In this document: piece after piece, positions 9,592 through 16,741 of the stretch
Numbering within the stretch: position 1 is the stretch's first letter
How the letters are laid out: the number at the start of each line of letters is the position of its first letter
NCBI RefSeq assembly: GCF_001719615.1
Contig: NZ_MDVX01000003.1
Coordinates: 248,001-312,000 of the forward strand
Reading direction: 5' to 3'
DNA length: 64,000 bases
DNA from: Neptunicoccus sediminis
GTDB taxonomy: Bacteria; Pseudomonadota; Alphaproteobacteria; Rhodobacterales; Rhodobacteraceae
Made by a program: the position numbers and the translations under genes
The notes under the pieces: generated by a model
The model's input: the letters and a program-made list of their open reading frames with translations, nothing else
Told to the model about the DNA's origin: nothing
The model's database searches: none

Positions 9592-9611
9592 TTAGGTATA
9601 AGTCTTACTAA
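9592..9611. promoter_or_regulatory. Candidate LysR-type operator dyad
   Basis: An imperfect dyad, TTAG-N12-CTAA, with an inner CTTA-N4-TAAG palindrome, lies between the divergent LysR gene and the DUF1185 operon. T-N11-A dyads are the usual LysR targets, and such regulators are often divergent from the genes they control. The dyad overlaps an upstream ATG at 9611, which argues for the later LysR start at 9626. Confidence 0.4.
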
Positions 9612-9625
9612 TGGATGGATTGATC

Positions 9626-10468
9626 ATGGCCAAATCCCTGCCGCCGCTCACGTGGTTCCGCGCCTTTGAAGCGGCCGCCCGACATCTGAGCTTTACCGCT
9701 GCTGCGGAAGAAATTGGCATGACCCAATCTGCCGTCAGCCAGCAGGTAAAATCACTGGAAAGCAGGCTTGGCGTTGCCTTGTTCATCCGGCAGGCGCGGG
9801 GGTTGATGATCACTGATGACGGGCGAAAACTGATGCCGCAGGTGACATCTGCGCTTGAAACGCTCGGGGCTGCTGCGCGGTCTTTTGAAACCGGATCGAC
9901 GCAGAACCTGCTGACCATCGCGTGCTCTGTAACGGTGGCGCAATGGTTTATTGCGCCACGGCTTCCCAGTTTCACCAAGCGCCACCCCGACATCCGTTTC
10001 CGGTTTCTCAGCACGATCTGGCCCGATGATTTCAACACCATTCGCGCCGATGTGGAGATCCCGTTCGGGTCACACAAGCAGTTCGGGCAAGGCGCGGTTT
10101 TGCTGGAACCGAGCGGTCTGGTGGCGATGAAATCGCCGCATCTGGCGGGCGAACTGAAGGATCTGCCGCTGATCGAAGCTGTGGGCACCTCGTCGGGGTG
10201 GAAAAACTGGAAAACCGCCGAAATGCCCGAATTGGTCCCGCAAATCTATGTAGATTCCTTCGGGGCGGCGCTGAATATGGCGGTGCATGGCAACGGGGTG
10301 GCGCTGGTCAGTGAGGTGCTGTCCTATCCGGCCCTTGCCTCCGGTGCGCTGGTGCTGGCCCACGGCCGCGTGGCACCTTCGCAGGAGGGGTATTTTCTGC
10401 GGGCAGATGAACGTAATCCTACGGCCCGACTGTTTCGCGACTGGATAATGGAGCAGGGGCAGGCGTGA
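9626..10468 (+). CDS. LysR family transcriptional regulator (GcvA-like)
   Basis: A 280-residue DNA-binding regulator. The N-terminal winged helix-turn-helix is seen in LTWFRAFEAAARHLSFTAAA and MTQSAVSQQVKSLESRLG. A linker helix and a two-lobed effector domain follow. The opening SLPPLTWFRAFEAAARHLSF is typical of the GcvA-like subgroup. The start at 9626 has GGATGG at about eight bases. The alternative ATG at 9611 lies within a dyad-like operator. The gene is divergent from the DUF1185-hydrolase-reductase-monooxygenase-aldehyde dehydrogenase operon and is most likely its regulator. The inducer is unknown. Confidence 0.88.
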   Translation: MAKSLPPLTWFRAFEAAARHLSFTAAAEEIGMTQSAVSQQVKSLESRLGVALFIRQARGLMITDDGRKLMPQVTSALETLGAAARSFETGSTQNLLTIACSVTVAQWFIAPRLPSFTKRHPDIRFRFLSTIWPDDFNTIRADVEIPFGSHKQFGQGAVLLEPSGLVAMKSPHLAGELKDLPLIEAVGTSSGWKNWKTAEMPELVPQIYVDSFGAALNMAVHGNGVALVSEVLSYPALASGALVLAHGRVAPSQEGYFLRADERNPTARLFRDWIMEQGQA

Positions 10469-10769
10469 CGGATTCGTTGTGATTCCGGTGCGCGGAGCCG
10501 ACCCAGAATCAGATTGGGCAACGGATTAAGACAGGGAGGCGACACAGGCGTCGCTAGGGGGCGAATCGGCAATATCAGGACGCTGATGCGGCGTCGATGT
10601 TTTTCAAATCGAAGCAGGAAGTGCGGTTTCGGTTGCGTCGGTAATAGGTCCTAAAAATCTGTAGTTTTTATTAAGAAATTACAGAAAAATCCGGCTATAG
10701 CCATATAGCAGACAGGGGTCGGATTTCTCCGTAACCCACTCAAAACGCTTACAATAGAAAGGAAGGTTT
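10469..10769. other. Intergenic stretch with no recognisable gene
   Basis: About 300 bases between the LysR gene and tRNA-Ala. It starts GC-rich and becomes AT-rich from about 10650. I see no frame with a plausible start and family similarity, no second tRNA and no strong terminator. It probably holds the 3' ends of the convergent LysR and tRNA transcripts. Confidence 0.5.
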
Positions 10770-10845
10770 TGGTGGAGCCTAGGAGGATCGAACTCCTGAC
10801 CTCTTCGCTGCCAGCGAAGCGCTCTCCCAGCTGAGCTAAGGCCCC
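10770..10845 (-). tRNA. tRNA-Ala (anticodon GGC)
   Basis: Read on the minus strand this is a complete 76-base cloverleaf. The acceptor stem GGGGCCT pairs with AGGCTCC (one G-T pair). The D-arm contains AGCTCAGCTGGGAGAGC. The anticodon stem CTTCG / CGAAG encloses the loop CTGGCAG, giving anticodon GGC (decodes GCC/GCU). The T-arm contains GTTCGATCC. The discriminator is A and the CCA end is encoded. Confidence 0.97.
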
Positions 10846-10879
10846 GATGCGTACTCTTCAGTGCGCCTGTGGTGTTTAG

Positions 10880-10905
10880 GAAAACCCGCTTGCAGGTGCA
10901 AGCGG
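10880..10905 (-). terminator. Rho-independent terminator after the TIGR02300 gene
   Basis: On the minus strand an 8-bp perfect stem, CCGCTTGC / GCAAGCGG, with the loop ACCT is followed by GTTTTCC. It lies about 15 bases past the stop of the TIGR02300 gene and before the tRNA. Confidence 0.75.
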
Positions 10906-10920
10906 AAAATCCATTTTTTT

Positions 10921-11259
10921 TCAGCTATCGTCATCCGGAGATGCAACATCCGCAATTTCTTCCAGCGGAACGGTCTCATCGTCGTCATCTTCGAGCACGT
11001 CATCGCCCAGATCCACATCCACGTCGTCCTCATCGTCGAGCACGTCGAGATCATCAGAATCATCAGCCTCGGTGGCTTTCTTGATCGCGGATTTGTCTTC
11101 CTTGTCTGCCATCGTCGTTTTCGACTTGTCAGACACAAAGTGGGACAGAGGATATTCTTTCCCGGTGTAGGGGCTGACGACCGGGTCTTTGCCGAGATCG
11201 TAGAAACGCTTGCCGGTTTCAGGGCAAACGCGTTTCACTCCCCATTCTTCTTTTGCCAT
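10921..11259 (-). CDS. TIGR02300 family protein (acidic, unknown function)
   Basis: A 112-residue protein of a family known mainly from Alphaproteobacteria. The N-terminal part has KRVCPETGKRFYDLGKDP and SPYTGKEYPL, the diagnostic family pattern with a single Cys in CPETGKRFYDL. The C-terminal half is strongly acidic and of low complexity (runs of Asp and Glu) and is probably disordered. The ATG at 11259 is preceded by AAGGGG at seven bases, and a longer in-frame extension lacks family similarity. The gene stands alone with its own terminator. The function is unknown. Confidence 0.9.
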   Translation of the reverse strand: MAKEEWGVKRVCPETGKRFYDLGKDPVVSPYTGKEYPLSHFVSDKSKTTMADKEDKSAIKKATEADDSDDLDVLDDEDDVDVDLGDDVLEDDDDETVPLEEIADVASPDDDS

Positions 11260-11409
11260 TGGATAACCCCTTGGTACACTGTTTTTGCGAGTATCGCAGC
11301 CAACTGCCATAGAGCAAGAGTGTTGTCAAAGGCTGAATGGGGATTTTTACCCTGACCACGCTTTGGGCGCTGCTTTGGGATTGCCTCTGGCACAGGCGGC
11401 GCTAAGGAT

Positions 11410-12102
11410 ATGCCCATGCCGGAGAGTTTTGAAATCGGGGCGCCGCCCATTGCTGTTGTGTTGAAGAAATCCGCGCGGGCGCGGCGGTTCTCGCTGCGTA
11501 TTTCCAATGTGGACGGGACGGTTAGCCTGACCATGCCAAAGCGGGCGGCCAAACGGGATGCGATGGCCTTTGCGACCGCGCAAGAGGGCTGGATGCGCAA
11601 GCATCTCGACAAACAGCCCGACCGGGTTATCCCTGCATTTGGTGGAACGATCCTGATCGACGGAATGCCTGTCGCGCTGACACAGGGGCAGGGGCGCACC
11701 GTTGAGTTTTCAGAGGGGACGCTGCTGGTTCCGGGAACCGAGGAGCAACTGGCCGGAAAGCTGCGGGCTTACCTAAAGACACTTGCGCGGGATCGTCTGT
11801 CGCAGGCCTCTGAACGCTATGCGGCGATGGTGGGGCGAAAGGTCTCTAGGATTACCCTGCGCGATACGCGGTCCCGTTGGGGGTCCTGCACCAGTGATGG
11901 TAATCTGATGTATTCATGGCGTCTGGTGATGGCGCCGCGCGGGGTTCAGGATTATGTGGCCGCCCATGAAGTGTGTCATTTGCTGGAGATGAACCACTCG
12001 GCGGCTTACTGGGCGCATGTGGCGGCGGTCTATCCGGACTATCAGGCGCAGAGGCAGTGGCTGCGGGATAACGGCGCGTTGTTGCATCGAATTGTTTTGT
12101 AA
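11410..12102 (+). CDS. YgjP/SprT-like M48-type zinc metallopeptidase (DUF45)
   Basis: A 230-residue cytosolic protein of the DUF45/YgjP family. The zinc site is clear: HEVCHLLEMNHSAAYW supplies the HExxH motif plus a downstream His. The preceding DTRSRWGSCTSDGNLMYSWRL is the family signature. The N-terminal half is basic and rich in beta strands (KKSARARRFSLRI). There is no signal peptide or membrane segment. The physiological substrate is not known. The gene is monocistronic as far as can be seen and is followed by the nested inverted-repeat region. Confidence 0.85.
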   Translation: MPMPESFEIGAPPIAVVLKKSARARRFSLRISNVDGTVSLTMPKRAAKRDAMAFATAQEGWMRKHLDKQPDRVIPAFGGTILIDGMPVALTQGQGRTVEFSEGTLLVPGTEEQLAGKLRAYLKTLARDRLSQASERYAAMVGRKVSRITLRDTRSRWGSCTSDGNLMYSWRLVMAPRGVQDYVAAHEVCHLLEMNHSAAYWAHVAAVYPDYQAQRQWLRDNGALLHRIVL

Positions 12103-12118
12103 GATGTTTTTCGTATGA

Positions 12119-12192
12119 CCCTGCAGATATGAAGCGTCATATATGAAGCTTCATATAAGACGCGTCGATTAAGACGCTTCATATTTGCAGGG
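12119..12192. repeat. Nested palindrome array (20-bp inverted arms with two inner palindromes)
   Basis: The outer arms 12119-12138 (CCCTGCAGATATGAAGCGTC) and 12173-12192 are inverted copies with 19 of 20 positions matching. Between them lie a perfect 18-bp palindrome, TATATGAAGCTTCATATA (12140-12157), and a perfect 8-bp palindrome, GACGCGTC (12159-12166). The units ATGAAGC and GACGC recur throughout. The block is much more AT-rich than the flanking genes. It sits between the metallopeptidase gene and the GntR gene. It could be a terminator-like hairpin, a multi-site operator or a mobile miniature repeat. Confidence 0.8.
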
Positions 12193-12277
12193 TGATCGGA
12201 ACAATTACCCGTTTCGCAGCCCGTATCGGATAAGCGCCGTTTCCACACGTGCGCCTGAATTTCCGCCTAATCTGACA

Positions 12278-12305
12278 TTGACAAAGCCCCAGATTGTGAT
12301 CACAA
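12278..12305 (+). promoter_or_regulatory. gntR promoter with palindromic operator TTGTGATCACAA
   Basis: A TTGACA box at 12278-12283 is followed after ten bases by a perfect 12-bp palindrome, TTGTGATCACAA (12294-12305), ending seven bases before the GntR start codon. The core TGTGATCACA recurs twice in the sucC promoter. TGT...ACA half-sites fit operators of GntR/FCD proteins, so autoregulation is likely. The -10 box is poor and overlaps the palindrome. Confidence 0.65.
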
Positions 12306-12312
12306 AAAATCC

Positions 12313-12963
12313 ATGAGCAAACCCGATCGTCCCGCAGAAACCTCTACCCCCACCCATGAGCGGGTCTTCCGCGCCTTGCGTTCCGAGATTATGCACGGCG
12401 AGATCACGCCCGGGCAGGCGATTACCATACGCGGCATTGCCGATACGTATGGCGTCTCCATGACCCCCGCACGAGAGGCCGTGCGCCGTCTGACAGCCGA
12501 AGGGGCGCTGTCCCTGTCCAAAACCGGTCGCGTGTCCGCGCCGCAGCTTAGCACCGAGCGGATTGAGGAACTGGCCTCCATCCGTGCACTTTTGGAACCG
12601 GAACTGGCCGCGCGGGCGCAGCCTCGGGCGCATCTGGCTTTGATTGAACGGCTTCAGAATATCAACACCACCATCGAACAGATGATCGTAAAAAAGGACG
12701 CTGTGGGCTACATCCGCAGCAATCTGGAGTTCCATCGCACGCTTTACTTGCGGGCGCAGGCTCCGGCGATGTTGGCGATGGTAGAAACCGTGTGGTTGCA
12801 GCTCGGCCCGACGATGAGCGCCCTTTATGCCCGATTGCAGCGCCCGAATGCCGCCGGAAACCACCGCACCGCGATTGCGGCTTTGCGGGCGGGGGACGAA
12901 CCGGGGCTGAAACTGGCTATTCGGGCCGATGTGACCCAAGGTTTGCGTATGCTCGGGAGCTGA
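12313..12963 (+). CDS. GntR family (FCD domain) transcriptional regulator, probable suc operon regulator
   Basis: A 216-residue repressor or activator. The N-terminal winged helix (residues 12-75) contains HERVFRALRSEIMHGEITPG and the recognition helix YGVSMTPAREAVRRLTAEGAL. The C-terminal all-helical FCD-type domain (about 85-210) has conserved His in EFHRTLY and NHRTAI, the usual metal/ligand positions. No clear ribosome binding site precedes the ATG, and the promoter palindrome ends seven bases upstream, so the mRNA may be leaderless or have a very short leader. The gene converges on the suc-lpd operon, three bases from its last gene. The shared palindrome links it to sucC. From memory, a regulator named AkgR controls TCA genes in Rhodobacter sphaeroides; whether this is its orthologue is unverified. 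Confidence 0.85.
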   Translation: MSKPDRPAETSTPTHERVFRALRSEIMHGEITPGQAITIRGIADTYGVSMTPAREAVRRLTAEGALSLSKTGRVSAPQLSTERIEELASIRALLEPELAARAQPRAHLALIERLQNINTTIEQMIVKKDAVGYIRSNLEFHRTLYLRAQAPAMLAMVETVWLQLGPTMSALYARLQRPNAAGNHRTAIAALRAGDEPGLKLAIRADVTQGLRMLGS

Positions 12964-12966
12964 CCC

Positions 12967-13695
12967 CTAGAAAAACACCGAGACCAGCAGGTTCAGCGCC
13001 GACAGTCCCAGCAACAGATGGATGAGCTTGCTAAACCCCGCATTTCCCATCCGTTCAAACACCCGCAACCCGATGGTCGCAGCAAGCAGCGTTAGCGGGA
13101 TCACGAACAGGGCGGTGTAAAAGAACTGCTTGTCCAGAAACCCCCAATAGGCAAACAGGCTAAGTGAAAACAGCCCCATCGACAGGTTAAAGGCTTGGAA
13201 TACGCCGCGCTTTTCCTGTTTGCTCCACCCGAACAAGCCCGCCCAGATTGTCGTCACCACACCGGACAGCGCAGAAATTCCGCCAAATACGCCCGCCAGA
13301 ATACCCACGGGAAAGTGAAACCGCTCTGCCTGTCGGGGCAGGGACAGGCGGTTTTGCAGCACGCGCACAAACAGCAGGTTCAGACAGATCAAAAGGGCCA
13401 CGCCCGCTTTGAACTGGGGCAGTGGCACAAGGGGCAGCAGGGCGATGCCGAAGGGCACGCCGATCAATCCACCCAGCGTCAGAGGCAGAGCGCGTTTCAC
13501 CTCTATCATCCGCCAGATCCGTGGCATGGTTAGCAGTTGGCCGCAGGCCATGCAGGTGGCCATCAAGGGAACAACAGTGGTCGGGGGAAGCACGATCAGC
13601 CAGAATCCGGCAGACATCAAGGCAAAGCCGAATCCGGTCAGACCGTTTACAAAACCGCCGGCAATCGCGCCGGCGGCCAGAAGGGCGAGTTCCAC
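12967..13695 (-). CDS. TSUP family membrane permease (TauE/SafE-like)
   Basis: A 242-residue integral membrane protein with about seven or eight hydrophobic helices in two homologous halves. The first helix has GGFVNGLTGFGFAL and the second half has VFGGISALSGV, the typical TSUP G-x-x-G-F/S-G-x-G pattern. Members export or import sulfite, sulfoacetate, organosulfonates or small carboxylates. The GTG start at 13695 lies six bases past the lpdA stop, so it appears to be the last gene of the suc-lpd operon. It converges with the GntR gene with a three-base gap. A role in moving a TCA-related carboxylate or a sulfur compound is speculative. Confidence 0.8.
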   Translation of the reverse strand: MELALLAAGAIAGGFVNGLTGFGFALMSAGFWLIVLPPTTVVPLMATCMACGQLLTMPRIWRMIEVKRALPLTLGGLIGVPFGIALLPLVPLPQFKAGVALLICLNLLFVRVLQNRLSLPRQAERFHFPVGILAGVFGGISALSGVVTTIWAGLFGWSKQEKRGVFQAFNLSMGLFSLSLFAYWGFLDKQFFYTALFVIPLTLLAATIGLRVFERMGNAGFSKLIHLLLGLSALNLLVSVFF

Positions 13696-13701
13696 TAGGC
13701 G

Positions 13702-15090
13702 TTACGCATGAATAGCGCCGTCGCCGCAAGCCAGTGCAGCTTCACGGACCGCTTCAGAGAAGGTCGGATGGGCGTGACAGGTCAGCGCCACATCCTGCGC
13801 AGAGGCGCCAAATTCCATCGCCACACAGATTTCATGGATCAGATCACCGGCGGAGGGGCCGATCAGGTGACACCCCAGAATCCGGTCGGTCTTTTTATCT
13901 ACCAGAAGTTTTACAAAACCATCGCCCTGATGCACTGCCTTGGCGCGGCCGTTGCCCATGAAGGGGAATTTGCCGACCTTGTAGTCCACGCCTTCCTCTT
14001 TCAATTGCTCTTCGGTTTTACCGACAGAGGCCACTTCGGGGGTGGTGTAGATCACGCCGGGAATAACGCCGTAATTCACGTGGCCATGCTTGCCCGCAAT
14101 CTGTTCCGCCACGGCCATGCCTTCGTCTTCCGCTTTATGGGCGAGCATCGGACCTTCGATCACGTCACCAATGGCGTATACACCGTCAATGTTTGTGCCC
14201 CAAGTGTCGTTGGTTTTGATCTGACCCCGTTCGGTCATCTCGCCGCCCAATTCGGTGAAGCCCAAGCCGTCGGTGAAGGGTTTGCGGCCGGTTGCGACCA
14301 GAACCACATCCGCATCAATCGTGACGGATTCACCTTTCTTGCGGGTTTCATAGGCCAGTTTGGCTTTGGTTTTGCTGGCTTCAACGCTTTGCACAGCGGC
14401 GCCGAGAACAAATTTCAGCCCCTGCTTTTTCAGCACCCGTTGCAGCGCCTTACCGGTTTCCTTGTCCATGCCTGGCGTAATGTGGTCGAGGTATTCGATC
14501 ACGGTCACTTCAGTGCCAAGACGGGAGTAGACAGAGCCGAGCTCCAGCCCGATCACGCCGGCACCGATAACAGCCATGGTTTTGGGCACTTTAGGCAGTT
14601 CCAGCGCACCTGTAGAGGTCACGACGACTTTCTCGTCCACTTCAACACCTTTTAGTGCAGACGGTTCGGAGCCTGTGGCGATGACGATGTTTTTCGCCTT
14701 ATGCACTTCGCCATCAACGGAAACCTCGCCCTTGCCGGTGATCTTGCCCCAGCCGCGCAGGTAGTCGATCTTGTTCTTCTTAAACAGGAATTCAACACCA
14801 TTGGTGTTCTGAGCGATGGTCTCGTCTTTATAGGCCAGCATCTGTTTGAAATCCACAGAGGGGCTTTTGCCTTTCAGACCCATTTTGGCGAAATTATGCT
14901 CTGCCTCGTGCAGCATATGGGAGGCGTGCAGCAGGGCTTTGGACGGGATGCAGCCCACGTTCAGACAGGTGCCGCCAAGGGCGCCACGGCCTTCGACACA
15001 GGCGGTTTTCAGGCCGAGTTGCGCACAGCGGATCGCACAGACATAGCCGCCCGGGCCACCACCGATGATGATTACGTCATAGTCTGCCAT
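13702..15090 (-). CDS. lpdA: Dihydrolipoyl dehydrogenase (E3)
   Basis: FAD flavoprotein that reoxidises dihydrolipoyl groups of the 2-oxoglutarate dehydrogenase complex and passes electrons to NAD+ (EC 1.8.1.4). The 462-residue protein has the N-terminal FAD motif GGGPGG (residues 10-15) and the redox-active disulfide Cys42/Cys47 in [13 protein letters not shown]. The NAD-binding [10 protein letters not shown] lies in the middle. The catalytic His-Glu pair is in HAHPTFSEA near the C-terminus. The length is normal. It lies in the suc operon downstream of the VOC gene (20-base gap), which makes it the dedicated E3 of the OGDH complex, though E3 may also serve other complexes. Confidence 0.97.
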   Translation of the reverse strand: MADYDVIIIGGGPGGYVCAIRCAQLGLKTACVEGRGALGGTCLNVGCIPSKALLHASHMLHEAEHNFAKMGLKGKSPSVDFKQMLAYKDETIAQNTNGVEFLFKKNKIDYLRGWGKITGKGEVSVDGEVHKAKNIVIATGSEPSALKGVEVDEKVVVTSTGALELPKVPKTMAVIGAGVIGLELGSVYSRLGTEVTVIEYLDHITPGMDKETGKALQRVLKKQGLKFVLGAAVQSVEASKTKAKLAYETRKKGESVTIDADVVLVATGRKPFTDGLGFTELGGEMTERGQIKTNDTWGTNIDGVYAIGDVIEGPMLAHKAEDEGMAVAEQIAGKHGHVNYGVIPGVIYTTPEVASVGKTEEQLKEEGVDYKVGKFPFMGNGRAKAVHQGDGFVKLLVDKKTDRILGCHLIGPSAGDLIHEICVAMEFGASAQDVALTCHAHPTFSEAVREAALACGDGAIHA

Positions 15091-15110
15091 GATAGGTCTC
15101 CTTTTAGGTG

Positions 15111-15764
15111 TCAGTCGCCCAATACGGCCAGTGTGCCGTCTGGGGTTTGATAGGTTGCGGTGATCGCGGGTGTTGCCGCGGGGATCACCTCAATTCGGTC
15201 GTCTACTAGGCCAAGGGCACGGTAGAGCGATGTCAGTTCGTCCGCCAGCGGGGTGCGGATTTCAAGCCGGTGCAGGGTCAGGCCCTGTGTATCCATGCTC
15301 TCGCTTACATGGGGGCCTTCGGGCCATTGCAACAGCACCGGAACCGCGCCTTGGGCGTTGAGTTTCCCATCGGGGCGCAGCGCAATGTGCCAGCGCAGAT
15401 CGCCCCGTGACGCGGTCACGGAGTCGCCAAGGTCAAAACCGTGTTCGCGGTAGATCGCCATATCCCGTTCGATGTCATCGGTGCGCAGCAGATAGGTCTG
15501 GATACGCGGCCCCGCCTTCAGGGCTGCGCGGGTGGATGCGGCGTCCAGATCAAACAGGCGCGGGGTTTGTGGTTCATCCTGTTCGGGGTCAGGGGCGATG
15601 ATCTCCAGATAACTGCCCCCGCCCGTAGCGGTCAGCGCGTTGTGGGTGCCGCGACCGGGATGGGCACCGCCGAACGGCACAGTCACGCCGCTTCGGGCTT
15701 TTACATAGTCAACGCCTTCGGACAGGGTGGCTGCCGCCAGCGCAATATGGTCGAGCGCAATCAT
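15111..15764 (-). CDS. VOC-superfamily (glyoxalase-like) protein
   Basis: A 217-residue cytosolic protein of the vicinal oxygen chelate superfamily. The opening [20 protein letters not shown] with a candidate metal His, [20 protein letters not shown] and the second-half HRLEIRTPL match glyoxalase-like domain proteins often annotated only as VOC family. I start it at the ATG at 15764. This start overlaps the stop of the upstream MAPEG gene as ATGA, so translation is coupled. A longer frame to 15896 would run inside the MAPEG gene and shows no family similarity. The substrate is unknown. It sits between the MAPEG genes and lpdA in the suc operon. Confidence 0.75.
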   Translation of the reverse strand: MIALDHIALAAATLSEGVDYVKARSGVTVPFGGAHPGRGTHNALTATGGGSYLEIIAPDPEQDEPQTPRLFDLDAASTRAALKAGPRIQTYLLRTDDIERDMAIYREHGFDLGDSVTASRGDLRWHIALRPDGKLNAQGAVPVLLQWPEGPHVSESMDTQGLTLHRLEIRTPLADELTSLYRALGLVDDRIEVIPAATPAITATYQTPDGTLAVLGD

Positions 15765-16171
15765 ACCAGTGCAGCCAGCAGCATGAAGAGGGTTGCAAGG
15801 AACCCGACGAACCAGATGATCGAACGACCGGGCGCGAGGCCATAGTAATAGGCCGGAACATAAAGGATACGGGCGCCTAGATAGACCCAAGCGCAAATCG
15901 CGGTAAAGCCGGTAGACTGCTCACCCAGAGTCACCACCACGACGGCGATGGTAAACAGGATCAGCCCTTCAAAATGGTTGTTAAAGGCGCGGAACAGGCG
16001 GCCCGGCTTTTCGGATAGCAATTCCTGCACCGGCTTGCCCAAACGGGAGGGGTCGCGTGGCGACATGGTCTTGCCCGGTCCCACGTCCAGATTGGCCGTA
16101 ATCGACATCAGCGCGAATTGCACCACTTGCAGCAGGGCCGCATAGGTCAGGACTGTGATCTCTGTACTCAT
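15761..16171 (-). CDS. MAPEG family membrane protein (copy 2)
   Basis: A 136-residue inner-membrane protein with four hydrophobic helices. The features LFRAFNNHFEGLILFTIAV and YLGARILYVPAYYYGL match the MAPEG family (membrane-associated eicosanoid/glutathione proteins). The RAxxNxxE-like pattern of the family is visible as RAFNNHFE. In bacteria the role is mostly unknown. It is the second of two tandem MAPEG genes in the suc operon and couples translationally to the VOC gene by a four-base overlap. The 102 bases before its start hold no further gene. Confidence 0.85.
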   Translation of the reverse strand: MSTEITVLTYAALLQVVQFALMSITANLDVGPGKTMSPRDPSRLGKPVQELLSEKPGRLFRAFNNHFEGLILFTIAVVVVTLGEQSTGFTAICAWVYLGARILYVPAYYYGLAPGRSIIWFVGFLATLFMLLAALV

Positions 16172-16273
16172 TAATTCTGGTCCGATCCGGTCCGGCAGAG
16201 TGCTGCACCTCCGACAGGAACACGGGGTGTGTGTCGGGGATGCAAATGGGGGGCGCTTGGGGTCATGTCAGGG

Positions 16274-16660
16274 TCAAAGCGCCGCGAGATAAAGATAGAT
16301 GGTGGCAAGGAAACCGGCGGCCCAGACCAGCGTGCGCAGCCAAGGAATGCCGAACCAGTAAATCGGCGCATAGAGGATACGCGCAATCAAAAATATCTGA
16401 GCGGCCAGCAGGGTGCTGGCTGTGGTTGCGCCGGTTACGGCCAGAATCAGAACCGCAGGGGCGAACAGCGCCAGTGCAACGACTGAATTGTTCAGACTGC
16501 GTTCAACGCGCGCGCCCATGCCGGACAGTTCCCGCCCTTCGTCACGGGCGGTCGCCAGATAGGGCAGGCCCAGTTGCGCCGCACCAAATGACGCCTGCAC
16601 AACAATCGTCAGAATGACAAGCAAGCCATAGAGGGCAAGTATGGATAATTCGGAGGTCAT
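16274..16660 (-). CDS. MAPEG family membrane protein (copy 1)
   Basis: A 128-residue membrane protein paralogous to the next gene. It has the family pattern RVERSLNNSVVALALFAPAV, followed by AQIFLIARILYAPIYWFGIP and LRTLVWAAGF. The core motif reads RSLNNSVVAL, so the acidic residue found in the partner (RAFNNHFE) is replaced. The two copies may therefore differ in glutathione or ligand use. The ATG at 16660 has AAGGAG at about eight bases, which fixes the start; a longer frame exists but is not supported. It lies 81 bases after sucB, across a degenerate hairpin repeat. Confidence 0.85.
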   Translation of the reverse strand: MTSELSILALYGLLVILTIVVQASFGAAQLGLPYLATARDEGRELSGMGARVERSLNNSVVALALFAPAVLILAVTGATTASTLLAAQIFLIARILYAPIYWFGIPWLRTLVWAAGFLATIYLYLAAL

Positions 16661-16687
16661 GGGTATTCTCCTTTGGCTGGTTTTGCG

Positions 16688-16730
16688 GTGGGCAAACCCC
16701 ACCCTGCCTTTCACGGTAGGGCGGGGATCA
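16688..16730. repeat. Degenerate copy of the intergenic GC-rich hairpin repeat
   Basis: GGTAGGGCGGGGATCA (16715-16730) matches 15 of 16 bases of the perfect element between sucC and sucD (from 22856). A CCCTGCC / GGTAGGG hairpin with one G-T pair lies across it. It fills the gap between sucB and the first MAPEG gene. Confidence 0.6.
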
Positions 16731-16741
16731 GCCTATCGCAA

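Noticed and set aside
10324-10572. Short minus-strand frame at the end of the LysR gene
   Set aside because: It mostly overlaps the LysR coding sequence in antisense and has a Pro/Arg-rich composition typical of shadow frames.
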